Assembly (NCBI GenBank): GCA_035041965.1
Contig: JAPYMA010000325.1
Coordinates: forward strand, 248,001 to 312,000
Origin: Anisakis pegreffii
Lineage: Eukaryota; Nematoda; Chromadorea; Rhabditida; Anisakidae
Reading direction: 5' to 3'
DNA: 64,000 nt
Part shown: positions 50,841 to 64,000 of the stretch, in pieces
Layout: each line of letters begins with the position of its first letter
Numbering within the stretch: position 1 is the first letter of the stretch
The notes under the pieces: model-generated
What the model saw: the letters and a program-made list of their open reading frames with translations, nothing else
Told to the model about the DNA's origin: nothing
Databases searched by the model: none
Made by a program: the position numbers and the translations under genes

Positions 50841-53800
50841 AGTGTTTCCGTAATACTTTAGTAAGACAATGTGTAAGTGTACTGAAAAATATGAAATAGA
50901 ATTCAGAGGTAATATTTGGCGTCGAAATTCTTGTTAATATTCCATTAAATGCACGTAGTGTTGCGATGCGAAAACGATTTTTATCGATATGAGAGAGATA
51001 ATTGCTTTATGTGGATATGGTGGGTGAGAGATAATCACGTTGATGTGGGTAATTTAATTAATCATTTTTTCATTTAATTCTTTCGTCATTATCTTGTCTT
51101 TTTTGGTTTCCTTTTCCTTCTTTTTTGTCTTTATTTCTTTATCTCAACTGCCACCCACTTCAGTTTACATTTTAATTTCATTGTTATTTTTATTACTATT
51201 TTTATTATTTTATTGTTATTGTTATTTTTGTTGTAAAATATGATCATTATTATTTTTATCACTATCATTGATCCTTGCAGTTTTTTTTTTTAATCTTCGT
51301 TTTCCTTCTATATTCTTTCGGTTCTACAACGATCTCATTTTTTCCACATAATTTGTTTCTGTTCCGCGGTTTTGTTTCGTTGCATGCTGTGTTTTTTCTT
51401 CTCATACAATTTTCTCAAAAGTTAATTCTAATCAAAATTTTTCACTCCTCTCATTACTTGATTGAGCATTATGAAATGTATCCCATTCTAAAGTGAGTAC
51501 CAATCTGCAAATTGTCAGACGTCATTCGTTTCCATTTCGTTGTTTGTGTATGTTTATATTTGCTCGTTCACTTTGCTTAATTTCAGTCGTTAGCATCTTT
51601 ATAATATTTGGTATATTATATCCCAATTCGCATTGTTATTTAAAGATTAATTTCGTTTTGAAGCATTCATTTTTCGATGAAAAACATTGAGGTAGTTGAG
51701 CAGATCGTTTATAATGTGTATGTACAGATGTCTCATAGAACATTTGGTTATGTGCATGTGCAAGATAATTTGTAATCGAAACGAAAGTGCAACGATTCAT
51801 TCAACTTTACGCTCTCATCAATAGACAATGAATCATATTCTGATGTGAATAATTGTCATTTGATTGCGATCATTGTCTCATATGTGACATGTAAGAGTTT
51901 CGTCGTTATTGTTCTAATTTATCTTTTTGTTGTGCTTCTGGGAGTTATTTTGTATTTTTTTTTTCATCGATCAGCGTTCGCTAGATAGACGAGATATATT
52001 TGGTTACAGTTAGTGGTTTCCTTTTTAATGAATCTATCTTTTTCATGATCATTATGGTATTAATATCTGTTATTTATGATTGTAAACTGCTATATTAAGC
52101 GAGTTTGAGGTGGAGTGTGTGTGTATGTGTATGTATGTAATTTTGTGTTTGGCATCGTAATCTCATGCATGCATGCGTACAGTTTTATTTGAACGGTAAT
52201 CTCATAAGAAGAAAAGACTGAAAATGTGATCGATTCAATTGTCGATGAGATTTGATTTTTCCTATTCAGTTTTTCTTATTATTATCCATTTGTTGACTTG
52301 TTTCTCTCATTTATTTTTCTTACAATTCATTTGTCTCGTATTTTGGACGAAATTTTGAATTCATTTTTGAAAATTTCACTATTGTTTTTACAATTGGTAT
52401 TATTGCTGATGTGGCCGGAATTGTTGATTTGTCATCGTTTGAACGGTAATATTTCTCGATTATTATTATTATTATTGTAATTGTTGTTGTTGTTTTGTGG
52501 GGTTTTTTTGGTTACAATAATAATGGGAGTGTGGTCGTGATAATTGCCATATGTTATCATCTCTGCTAAAATTTTTGAGTATTTGTATTGTTATCAGTTA
52601 TTGATAATTTGAAGTACACACACCACTTGTCTCATATACATATGAATGGCAATCGATGTGATCGAAGAGAAAGCATTCTCAATAAAATAACTTCGATGGA
52701 ATTTATCGTAATTTATATCGAGTGATATTCGATGATTCGCGTACTGCGGTTAAATAAACAGCCATTCCCTTGAAGCTGGGAAAATATCTTTTCATTTCAG
52801 CTTTATCTATTGATGAACTGTGATCGCTTTGTACAAATAAACTATCGCATTCAGCATTGCCATGTCATTTAGTTAGTTTATCGATAAATTATACAGTTTA
52901 ATTCAGTTATTTAGATGTTGCGATAGTATTGCTTTTGTGAGGATCATTTTTATCTAAATTGTTGATAGCATTTAGGGGGTAATAGCAATCTATCGTATCG
53001 ATCAAATTGTTAATTGAATTTGATTGAGAGTAGTTTCATTATAACACTTTAAGTGGGAGTTTATTGTGGTAGTATTTACTTGAATGATGTGCTTAAATGC
53101 TTTTTACTCATTGTTTAGTACACAGAAATTGAGAGGCATATTCACAGTTGTATTACTGGTTTTTGATTGGGTATCTTCGCATTTGAAAGTTTGATTCCAG
53201 TTTCGATGACTATTCATATTGAGAGAGTAATACATGCAAACAGTTAACGATTTGTAAGTAAACGGTTCCATTTGTCACACATACGAATATCATGTAGCAA
53301 AACGTTTACGTTCGCAATTAGATAAACGGAATATAAATGGATAATTTCATCCGTATTTGATATTTATAAGTTGCAATTGATAGGAAAGTTTTCAAGATTT
53401 ATATTGACCTCTGATAGAAAGTGAGGGATACGATAGAAATGGTATACATTGCAGTGATGGGACGGAGACTTGATGAGTGATGAGATATATCATACTATAA
53501 CTGAGCGTTTAGATTCAGCTATATTTTCTTGTAGAAGTTATAACGTTGACGAGAGATTCATTGGTGAGTAGCGATTCTGATGAGAACTTGAGTGAGTACT
53601 TTTGCAGTGAAGATTCTTTGAGGATTCGGTTTGGTTACGTTGAATAATTTGGTGTTTTAATGGTCGATCCGATAGAATATTCACAACGAGCATTGATCAT
53701 CCCGGTTATGGTATAATATTATAATACCACCGTTGATGTTCGGGTTTTGCTGAACTGTCACTTATTATATTGGTAAGCATTATTACCTGGATTGGCCAGG

Positions 53801-54156
53801 CTATCAAACGTTTGTAACATTGCTGGCCACAATGCGTTTTCATTCGATCCTTGATCTTGCTTTCCGTTGCCAGGTGTTACCCAATTTCTTTGTAATATCG
53901 TCTTGTAATATCGTGGTAAGCATTATTAGTCTGTAAATATTCCCATTGGTGAATTTCCGTTAGAAGATGTGAAGATGCTAGTATTGATATTAATGGCTGG
54001 AAAGTGTAGTAAAAGGTGTTGGGCAAAGCTTTATTATATTTTTGCAACAGTTTTTAATGATTGAATGACAGTGAGTCGCAGAATTGTAGAGAATTATTTG
54101 GTGGGAACGGTTTGGTGATGGTTATTCGCAGTGGAAGTATCGATGTGTAATAGTAT

Positions 54157-54166
54157 TGGATTTCAG
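54157..54166 (+). promoter_or_regulatory. Probable spliced-leader acceptor of the MON2 homologue
   Basis: ttggatttcag ends at 54166, 54 bases before the ATG at 54221, with no ATG in between. It fits the nematode 3' splice consensus. It could equally be a cis acceptor of a 5'UTR exon. Confidence 0.45.
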
Positions 54167-54220
54167 CTGTTCATTTGCGATTGAATTGAAACGGGTGCAC
54201 ATTCAACAGTATCAGTATAA

Positions 54221-54764
54221 ATGTCCGCTAGTGTTGTTCTTAGCAGTTCATCGGAAGCAAAACGATTAGTGGAGAGTTTATTGGCAGATTTGAGAGCACT
54301 CTCCACGGAGGCGAAGAAGAAGCATCCTCAGGTGAAGGAGGTTGGCAACTTTTATTCAGTTTTTTAGATGTGCTGTTGATTATTTAATCATTGTTATTGT
54401 TGTGTCTTTTCATTGACGCTTTTTGTCACTATTATTATTCATGTTATTATGGAAATTGCTACTCATTATTGTAGCAATTATTATGAATGGTATATTGATG
54501 TGCAAATGAAGTTGTGGTTTAAAACATTTGAGGCTGCTGAATCGGGACTTGTCAAAATACGCAATATCACGAGCGGTTCGAATGAGCAGAATTTGTTGAC
54601 GAATTTAAGAAGTGCTAGCTGTGAGTTATTACAGCCGTTAACACTGGGCTGTGCGAGTAAAAATGCACGGCTGGTGCAGATCTCGTTGCAGGCCATTCAG
54701 AAGATGGTGCAGCATCGAGTTGTTGAACCGGTTTGTTTCTTTGTTTTTGGAACTTCATTCGCGA

Positions 54765-54795
<31 letters not shown>

Positions 54796-57700
54796 GTTAT
54801 TGATGTTCTAATCGAAACTGATTCATTATTGCTAAATAACTGTTGTTTTTTGAATAGTAATCTGAAATACGATTCATTTAATTTTAAAGGCGTCAGCTCC
54901 GATAATTGTAAACGAGTTATGGCATTTAATGGAGTGCGAATGTGAGGAATTGCGTATTCTACAAACCCTCACACCCCTCGTCAGCACTGAACTGCTCGTG
55001 AACGGAGTGTGGCTTGCTAAGGTGAGCATTTCGTATGGTGTCAATACGCTTTATCCAATCGTATAAGTCATTTTATTGTTTGCTTACATTGGGCAACTTC
55101 AACAACACAATTATAGGAACTGTTGAATTCCTAAAAAACTTTTCCCCATGATGTATCAGTCACCTGTCGGATGTTTCCATGCCTAGTGGCGAAGAACACT
55201 GAATTTAATTTAAGCAAATTGTTCGATTAATATGGGTGATTGCATTTTTGGAACGATAAGCAAGCAGAAGACAGTGTTATATGTAATCATTTTACTTCAT
55301 TAATAGCTCCTTTTCAGTGTCTTGTGATGTGTTTTCGATTGAATTTCGCGAAAGATCCCATAGTGATCAATACAGCATCAGCTACAGTAAGGCAGATGGT
55401 TAGCTGCGTTTTTGAGCGAGTCATTCAGGTGAGTGTTTTGGGTTGTTTAGATACGATACGATTTTTGGATTTTCAATACGAGTTGGAGTTTTTTTTTCAA
55501 TAATATTTTCAATGTGTTAGATACGATACGAGTTGGAGCAATAAGGAGAATTTATTTCAGGAAGACGGAATGAAAAGTGGTGAATTGCCGATAGTTCGAC
55601 AGACAGTTAAAGTGAACGCTCGGGCTGCACCACCGTCGTTACGGCCGTGTGCTGCAGATGGGTATATGCTGTTCAGGGTTTGTTTCGTGATGAGTTTTTT
55701 GTTATTTGTTGATGGTAATTTTGGTTGGTGAGTGAGTCGAATCATATGTTCGTTGAAGGATTTGTGTTTGCTGATAAATGCTGACCAACCGTGTTGGCTG
55801 ATCGGTATTCAAGAGATGACGCGAACGCTCGGGTTGGAATTGCTGGAATCTGTTCTTGCTTCATATCCGTCGATATTCTTTAAGGTATAGTTGTACTCCT
55901 ACAAAATATTCATTCATGTGTGATATATTTCTTTAGTTAGATGTTACTCGATTCATTCATAAACGATCGTTTCATTCTTTGACGATGAGCAGTTGCTTAT
56001 TGTTTCTTCTAGATATTATTGTGCGTTAGTATAGTTGTTTGCACTTGTGGAATGTCAGGTAGGGGTCAAAAATTTTGTTCAAAATAACACAACTTAGCTA
56101 AGAAATGAATAGTTCGTTAGCAAATGAATTGTTGTGAAAATAATTTTCGTTTCGAATGATTTTGTCTTCAAAAACATCCAACCATTGAACCATTGTTGAT
56201 GTACCCGACTCTCCAAACTGCTGTTTACAAAAGCACAATGGTCGTCAGTATGATTTTATAATTTCAGCATGCCGAGTTCGCGCAATTGCTCAAAGACCAA
56301 GTGTGTCCGTTGGTGATTAAATTGTTTGCACCGAATCATAAGCATATGCAGGTAGGTGAATGTGTTCGTTGTTGTTGGCTTTTTACCGGATCTCGAATGA
56401 AACTGGCGAATTTGAATAGTGTTTTGTGTTTGGTGCTTGTTGTTGTTGTTGTTGAATAGTGATTGTGTTTGCAGATAACTTCACAACATCCACACTCGAC
56501 CACGTCACGTTCATCGATCGAATCTGCAGCAATCGGTCAGATGCCTCCATCGCCCGAAAGACCCTACTTCCCCATATCGATGCGTCTATTGCGTGTGGTT
56601 GTTGTTCTTATCATACATTTTTATCAGTTATTGGTTAGTTACATTTCGATGTCATTTGTCATTATTTCTGTTGTTAAAAAAATTTTTTTGTCGTAGATAT
56701 TTCTGTTAACGATTCTGTTATGGTTACTTTCATGCTTACCTTTCATTTTTATTCGCATTGTTCTAATTTCATTGGGAACGTTATTGTTGTAGTCAGCAAT
56801 GGTATTAGCAGTATTTTTTTTTTCAAATCACAGATGACCGAATGTGAAATATTCGTATCGCTGTTGATGAAATTCTTGGAATCCGATAAGTTGGGTTGGC
56901 AGCGTGCGATCGCTCTTGAGGTGCTGCATAGAATCGTCGTACAGCCCGATTTGTTAGCGTAAGCTTTCATTTTGACAATATTATATCGCGTTTATTGTCG
57001 TTAATAGAGTAAGGAATTCGTATAATTTGCATCAATTCAGCAGTTTTGATACAGAGCGCTCGTTGTGATTTTGAAGTTTATAACGTTTAACTTTATTCTT
57101 TCAGATCATTTACATACTTTGTTAATTTTAAATGTTTCAGTTCACTTCTGATGAAAACATTTCGTAATGTGTTTCTTTTTGATTCAGTTTTTATTTGGGA
57201 GGAATAATGAATGATATTGTTCGTAAGCATTGTCGAAGTATTTCATGAATGGTGAGGTAGGCATTTTTGAGCGATTGAGATTGTGGAATGTTATTGAAGC
57301 AAAAAGATTGGATTAGGAAGATCATACGTGAGTGTTTTCTTCTTTTTCAGATGGTTTTGTGAAAATTACGATTCTCGTTCAAATTCCGCGAAAGTCATTC
57401 ATTCAATAATGTCGGGACTTGCGGCTTATGTGCAGTTGTCTTTTTTGAGACCGGATATCGCTATGACAAGTCAGTTAGAGTTGTTTGGCAATTAATTTAA
57501 TGCCTTTTCGAAGTGTCTAAATAATGTTTTGCCACTTGTTTCAATGAGGAGAAAAGGGCGTTGTTTTTCGGATTAGCTAATATTTTTTGTGTTCAGCACC
57601 GAAAGAAGACGATCAGTCATCGTCATTTGAAGCGTGCTGTCAGTCGACAAGTCAACCTGGTTTTCAGTACAAAAATGTTTGGATTCCATTATCGCCGAAT

Positions 57701-60088
57701 ATTCCACCAAAAAGAGCAATTTTGTGAGTTTTTGAGAGCATTTATCTCATTTATTTGATTCGATAGTGTTTTCTTAGTGCGAACTAAATTTTATTATATA
57801 AATTCTTCTTGTTAGATTTGTGGAGGATTGAATAAGATTCGATAGGAAATTGATGGCTGTTTTGATGTTTTGGGCACTGTTTTGGTGTTAGTAACCAACA
57901 TTAAAACGATTATGTAGCGGTGAAGGTAGTAGTCATGCAAATGATGCATGTATTGAAGTCAGTCTCAACCAGAATGAAGTTATTCGCCTGGCAACGATGG
58001 GCTTGTGATCAACCGTAATTGAATGTTGTTGTTTCAGGTTGGATGCGTTGGATAGACATGAGGCGAATCAAATACCCGAAGGGTATGCACTGTCGATGAC
58101 TTACGTGTGTGTTCTGGATGCGTGTCAGTGTATTTCCGAAGCGATTTTCAACTCAAACGCCTCAACTTGTGCAGATATGAACAAAGGTCATTCGCACTTT
58201 TCGTTAATATACATTCATGCCAAACTTCTTGCTGTTTTTTTAAATCAAATCATTAAGCGCGTAATACGTTTGTATATTTCATGTACCTTGATTCGGCGAA
58301 TGTTCAATGTTCATTCATAAAATTGCTCATTTCAGAAGTTCAACGAGAACTCTTCAATTCATCGTATTCAAGCTTACTCGCCGCAATCTCACTGTTATTA
58401 GATGCGAGGTGAGAATATTTTGATTTTATCATTCATGTGATGAGCATTTGAATTTATATTTGTGGGTAATTTAAACTAACGTTCATAATTGTTGAGATAT
58501 TATGTTGCAGATAGGTTGGTTGATGCTCATTGGAATCGCATTTGAGCTGATATTTTTTTTGAAAAAAAAGAAAGAAATTCATTTGTTTATTCAGTCGCAA
58601 AATGTAAATTCTATGCACTTGTGCCACATTGAAATAGAAACATCAGAAGGTGATGTTGGAATAGGAGTAAGAAATAACTTTGAGAAGAGTAGTTGATTTG
58701 ATTTGTGAGAAGAATCAAAAGTTGATTGCAGTATGATCGAAAGATTTTTTTCAGTACCGATGAATCGATAAGTGATCAACTGTTGAACGCACTTCTGACG
58801 TTGGTATCGCTGTCTTGTCGTCTTCAGAATACAGTCGGTCGGGATGCAACCATGTATGCGCTGTGCAAAGCCGCATTGCCCCAAAACTATTTCATGCGAT
58901 TCGTTAATGTAAATCCGATGGCAAGCACTCATAACGGCAACAGCACCAATAATGTCTATTCAAATGTGTCACTGCAGGATAAAGACTTACAATTCGCTAG
59001 CAAAGGTTGACTGTTGATGTTGATCTGTAGTTCGATTATCAATAATATCACATCCTTTATATTTGTATTCGCAATTAAATCTGAGACATTCATCTGAAAA
59101 TGACAAATATTTGAGACGGTGAAGTAGCGGTGGGTCAGTTCAATCAAGTGGTAGCCACCGGAACGGTTTGTCCAACACCATCGCTTACGTCGGCCTTTCA
59201 TAATCTATCAGTGATGATCACATCGAAGAACATTCAAGTTGCCAAGGTGTTAATCTCGTGTGCGCAAGCGAATGCCTCACAGCTGAATGACTGTTGGCAT
59301 CTGGTGCTGAATTGTGTGCAGCATTTGGTTTGGATTCTCGATATGAGACCAACAATTCAAGGAGGTTTCATGATCGATGGTATGTATCGTTGCTTATTGA
59401 AGAACCTGTTTTTCAAGTGTCACCCATTCATATGTCAGTTTGAATAGTTTTGTTGGAATGAAAGCGCAATCAGATTGGAAAACTTTAATTAACTCTCAAT
59501 CAGCGTTCCATTGAACTTGAACAAAAAATTATTCCAGTCGATCAATTACGAGAAATGGATAAGTATTTCGCTTGAAACGGGTTTAATTTTGAGGTGAAAG
59601 TAGTAATGAGAGTGGTAATGCATCCGGCTCATCCACGGCATTAATGACTGATTCTGCACCGACCCCGACCAGTGCGTCCACATCGCCAATGGTATCATCA
59701 AATGTTGTCTTAACGACAGCCATCCGAACGGAGGTCCGCACGATCGGATTGATGTTGAATAGATTGTTTGAGTCGACGAATCAGCTCGATGACGTCTCGC
59801 TGCATCACATCATCGCAGCACTCTGCAAACTCTCCTCTGAGATAATGCTCATTCCACAGCATCTCATCCGGGAACCGTCTTTCTTTGCTGTCGCAAAACT
59901 GCAGCAGACAGCAATGGCGAATATCGAGCGAATCGAAGTGTTGTGGAAACCGATCACGGCACATCTCATCGAGGTTTATCTTTGATATTATTTGAGTGAC
60001 AAAAGTATTTCGGTTGTTATCGTTATCATTCTTGATGTTATTATTAATATTGGTTTGTTTTAGTAACGTTGTTTTAAATTTTCATACA

Positions 60089-60128
<40 letters not shown>

Positions 60129-63100
60129 GATGTTACAGTTCAGTGATTTATGTTCAGGTATCAAGTCATTCATTTCCGAAACTCCGTGAATGGGGTGCAC
60201 TCGCCCTGACAACACTCATCAAGAACGCTGTGAAGGCAAAAGTCGATTTTATTGTGAGTGGATTTTAGTTGTTGTGAATTGAATGTGAACTTGTGCTTAT
60301 TTGTGGAAATTTGCTGGTTTCTTGTGTGCTATTGTCTGATCGTGAGTCATTTCAACTGTGTATAGGTCTTTGTGGAGCTGCGATATTTTTTAGTGTCTGA
60401 TTTTTTGAATGCTTGAAGTAAATATAAGCTTTGTATTGTGTTAATAACGGTCGAATGGATGTCAGCAGAGAATAATTTTAGCATCGTCAACAACTGATTC
60501 TGTCGCCACTTCAACTGATGTGCGAAGTTGAGTATGGGGATGTGAGACGTCGTCAGATCGAGTGTGTTGTCTACGTGGTGCAGTGGGCCGGTCAAGAGCT
60601 GCACGGCGAGCAGTGGCCTGTTGTGATCGACATCATCCGCGCCATTGTGTCGGGACAGTATCAGTTCGACGAATCGCTCGTAAAACAGAGTTATGATGCG
60701 CTGGCGCTGGTTATTGCCGATTTTTTGGATATTCTTCCGTTCGCCTGTTTGAAAATGTTGGTCGAAACGGACGCCAAATACGGTGCCCAGCAATGTGAGC
60801 TGAACATTTCATTGTCGGCCCTGGGGCAGTTGGTGAGTGTGTTTGAATTGCTTTTTTTCATTATGGTATAAGCGAGTGAAAAAAAAACATTAGTGGAAGA
60901 TTTGACTGAGTAAAACTTCGTTGTTTGGAATCAGAATACGTGAATAATGTCGGTTCTAGTGCTCAGAATAGTTATATTCGTACCGTTTTGATCATTATTG
61001 TTATCGTTATTGTAATTTGCGGACATTTGCTTATTTATGCTTTCTTTAAAACGTTTATTGCATTTGCCACCGTTTCAGTGGACAATATCAGACTTCATCT
61101 ACAGTAAACGACCAAAACTGGTGAATGAAGACACAGAAACAATTTGGTTGGTGCTCTACAATTGTCTGTCGGAATTGTGTGTGGATCCGAGGCCACCGGT
61201 TCGCAAGAGCGCATGTCAAACACTCCTGCAAACGATAGCTGCACATGGTCTTGGCTTAAAGACTCAAACTTGGAAACATATGGTTTGGAAGGTTAGTGGG
61301 CTGAGTTATGATCATTTTGACATTTTGATAGGGTATTTCCTCGTGTTTATTCTGCTGTATGTCACCTTTTTTTTGAAAAGATTTTGACTGACCGAATCAA
61401 AGGAAAATATTTCATGAAGGTGTTGAAATGATGATTGCTACTTGGTGTTGTAAAAGAAACAGCAATCTTAATGCTTTCTGGATCAATATGAAAAAGTAGC
61501 TTGCTACAATAACTGAAAATGATGCTGATAATGGGCATAAGATGAAAATGTAATAATAACGGTAATGTTGACATTTATATAGTGAATGAATTGTTGCAGA
61601 TTCTTTTCCCAATGCTCGACAAAGTACAAAAATTAACACGAAGCGCTTCGACAGTGCGTACAGATAGTACGGCGTTGGGATCGAATATACTGGTGCATCA
61701 TTCGAGAGATACGGAATATAAACAGTGGGCTGAAACATCTGTGAACACGCTATCGGCCATCGTCAAAATATTCAACGCGCAACGATCTCTACTTCTTTCA
61801 CTTGGTTCGATTCATTTCTTTAAATCTTCGTTGTTGCTATTGTTATTGGTTTGAGTTTTTACTGTTATTGATGGAATATTGCTAATCGAGGGAATGATAT
61901 GGGTGTGTTGCAGTTGATTTGAGAGCGATACGATTGTTTTATTAACATTTTAGTAACAGAATAAAAAGATACTTTGAAATATCTTTGTGAATTTAAAATA
62001 TCTTAGCGTCACGCTCGTATCATGTTTAGAAGTTATTTATAAGAATGTAAATAGTTCATATTTGATGAGTAATGTTTTGGTTGCGTGCAATATTCTTAAG
62101 TATTTTCTTGTACAGATGACTTCGCGTCGGCGTGGTCAACGCTTTTAGAGTATATCGAGTACTTGGCTGCATCCGATAACAGTGAAATGTCACTTGCGGC
62201 TATCAAAAGCTTTCAGGTGAACTGATTTATCCAATTATTTGTTCAGTGATTTATTTTTGCTCGTTATTGAAATGACCGAAAGGTTTTGCCTATATCATTG
62301 TACGAGAAAAATTGTGATTCGTTCGTCGAGATTTTAAAGTAGGAGCGTATGAGTGATTGCGTTGGATGTCTTCAATTAATTTTTTCGTTTAGTAATAATT
62401 TTTTTCAATTTTTGTGAGTTTTCATGATTTTGAGGACATAGTTGTTTTAGGAGGTGTTACTCGGTCGAGTCACACAACAATCGATGGCTGATATGAATTT
62501 ACGTGAACGATCAGCGGGGTGGGTTTTGCGTTAGTTGATTTAGTTTTGATTCAGTGTGGTATTGAATTAAATTGTGTATGTGAAGATACACATCCACAAT
62601 GCGTTTAGCATCGATTTTTGATTGAAGTGAACTGATCGTAACTATTTTCATGCCCCACATTTGATTTTTTTTGTTGAATAATTTCATTAATTGCATTTAT
62701 AAATTTATATTGTCATTTCTTTGCATAAAGCCAACTTCAGTTAAAAGAAAACTGATATATTTTCGCATAAAAAACTCCAAACCAAACAAATTTGAAACTA
62801 GCGAGAATCAGACTTGTAATTAGAATTATTATAAATTTGAAAAACTCTCCACAATTGATATTTGCAGTTGTTGGCTAGCAGTCAGATACTTATCTGATTT
62901 TAGTTTTTAACGGATTTCATCTTTCAGTAAAGGTAACAATGCTGCCGTGACAAGCGCACAAGACGAGTCATTATATTTACCTGAAAATCTATGGGTTGTT
63001 TCGTGGCAGGTTCATTGTTTTGTTTGGTTCATTTCATTTTAGATTCTATTGTTGAATCTTTATAATGTCACAACGATGCAAAAAAGAATGTGTCGATATT

Positions 63101-63958
63101 ATTTAATGCAGCAGAATTCGATGCTTTCATTTCGTTATATTCTATTCGCTTTTTTTTGGAACATTTCACAAAAATGTTTTGTAGATTGTAAATACTAGCG
63201 TTTTGAAAGAAATTTATGTTGAAGAATATGAAAATGGGCGATTATTGGTTAGTGTTTTTAGGTTAACAAATGAGTTGCAGTGTTGGTAAAAGTAAATACT
63301 GATTAGAATAATGGTAGTGATAATTAAGTGATAAGAGTAATAATGCATTATATTCAGTGTTGGATGCGAATATCGCAATCGTTGATCAGTCCACAACCGC
63401 GAAACGTCTCGCATCAGTTGTCTCAAAATCCCGCCGGAGTATTCACTGAAAAGTTTGTTTTATTCAGAGTTTTCATTTAGATTATTTCATTACGTTATTT
63501 GGATTATTATTTCATTAGAATCATTATATTATTATTTTATTTATTATTTACGTTATTCAGATTATTTCATTATGTTTCATACCATTGTTTAGTTGCCTCT
63601 TTAGGTGAAATGTGGTATATTTAGGGCTTTAGGAGAGAGTTGAGCGGTTTTAAGGACGATTTGTTACAGATTAGATTGAGGGGTGGTTACTTACCTGATA
63701 TTTATGAAGTACAGAGTTCTTCACATGGAGAAGATTTATTTCGTTATTGCGATTTGAGAATTTTAAAATATGAGAGTTTTTGAGTGATGTGCAACTTCGC
63801 AATGAACTTGCAGAATCGATGCACCACTGAAGCATTACATTCCTGGCGCTGCGCATTTGACCACAATCTTACACGTGTTCTCACCGTTATTTGAAAGAGT
63901 CAAAAAGAAACTTCCCGTCGACGAGTTGAGATATGATCGAGTACCGACTATTTTGAAG
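54221..63958 (+). CDS. mon-2: MON2 homologue, 25 exons seen, 3' part beyond window
   Basis: Large scaffold related to BIG/GBF Arf-GEFs but without a Sec7 domain. It acts at the Golgi and endosomes in protein sorting. Exons: 54221-54340, 54533-54730, 54890-55021, 55318-55428, 55561-55677, 55759-55884, 56268-56351, 56475-56633, 56834-56958, 57351-57469, 57597-57723, 58038-58186, 58336-58408, 58755-59005, 59116-59379, 59594-59973, 60158-60253, 60482-60832, 61079-61291, 61600-61804, 62116-62216, 62451-62518, 62928-63009, 63358-63452, 63814-63958; 1297 codons, all in phase. Conserved landmarks: [20 protein letters not shown] (N-terminal DCB-like region), [20 protein letters not shown] then [92 protein letters not shown]. 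Helical HEAT-like throughout. About the last 400 residues are off the right edge. The exon 15 start could instead be 59125. Confidence 0.95.
54766..54795. repeat. (ATT)10 microsatellite in MON2 intron 2
   Basis: Ten uninterrupted ATT units just after the exon 2 donor. Confidence 0.95.
60090..60128. repeat. (ATT)13 microsatellite in MON2 intron 16
   Basis: Thirteen uninterrupted ATT units, 30 bases before the exon 17 acceptor. Confidence 0.95.
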
Positions 63959-64000
63959 GTATTTTCAGTGGATATCGCTGATTTTATTTGGTATTTTCTC

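Larger units (their letters stand above)
50019..54220. other. ST7-MON2 intergenic stretch, T-rich, no gene recognised
   Basis: Holds the ST7 3'UTR (a possible ATTAAA polyadenylation signal near 50540) and the MON2 upstream region. 51050-52560 is notably T-rich on the plus strand with many TTATT runs. No conserved frame or RNA gene was seen. A strong short hairpin lies at 50794-50840. Confidence 0.45.

Noticed and set aside
45532..63958. ST7 and MON2 as one operon
   Set aside because: They are on the same strand, but 4.2 kb separates stop and next ATG, far above the ~100 bp typical of nematode operons.
63959..64000. Further MON2 exon immediately after 63958
   Set aside because: gtattttcag would be a 10-base intron; the sequence is more likely the start of a normal intron cut by the window edge.

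Overview
The window looks like nuclear DNA from a nematode, probably a chromadorean. Three conserved animal genes are split into many short exons. Almost every intron ends in TTTCAG or a close variant, which is the typical nematode 3' splice signal, and two genes have a TTTCAG-type acceptor 24-55 bases before the ATG, as expected for spliced-leader trans-splicing. There is no bacterial gene organisation. I cannot name the species.

Layout. 1-10.7 kb: AT-rich sequence with a few candidate plus-strand exons (244-392, 2048-2214, 3573-3850) and otherwise nothing convincing. 10.87-22.51 kb, minus strand: a kinesin of the KIF21 (kinesin-4; nematode KLP-12) type, 23 exons that join in frame for 1048 codons, with the C-terminal end not found. 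22.5-28.4 kb: intergenic DNA with small repeats and a G-rich run. 28.4-45.1 kb: an accessory, repeat-rich block. It holds decayed reading frames, a tandem array with ~360-470 bp spacing interrupted by a terminal-inverted-repeat element with a GC-rich core, a 5S-rRNA-like fragment, two blocks of a ~163 bp satellite, a large fold-back element and extra copies of its arm. 45.5-50.0 kb, plus strand: a complete 13-exon ST7 homologue. 54.2-64 kb, plus strand: 25 exons (1297 codons) of a MON2 homologue that runs off the right edge.

The three real genes have housekeeping or cell-biological roles: a microtubule motor/growth regulator (KIF21), a multi-pass membrane protein (ST7) and a large Golgi/endosome trafficking scaffold related to Arf-GEFs (MON2). 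They are not an obvious pathway. ST7 and MON2 are co-oriented but 4.2 kb apart, too far for a classical nematode operon. All exon limits were placed by eye from splice consensus, reading-frame phase and remembered family sequence; every listed junction in the three main genes keeps the frame. No clear new biological system was found. The most unusual material is the repeat block at 28-45 kb.
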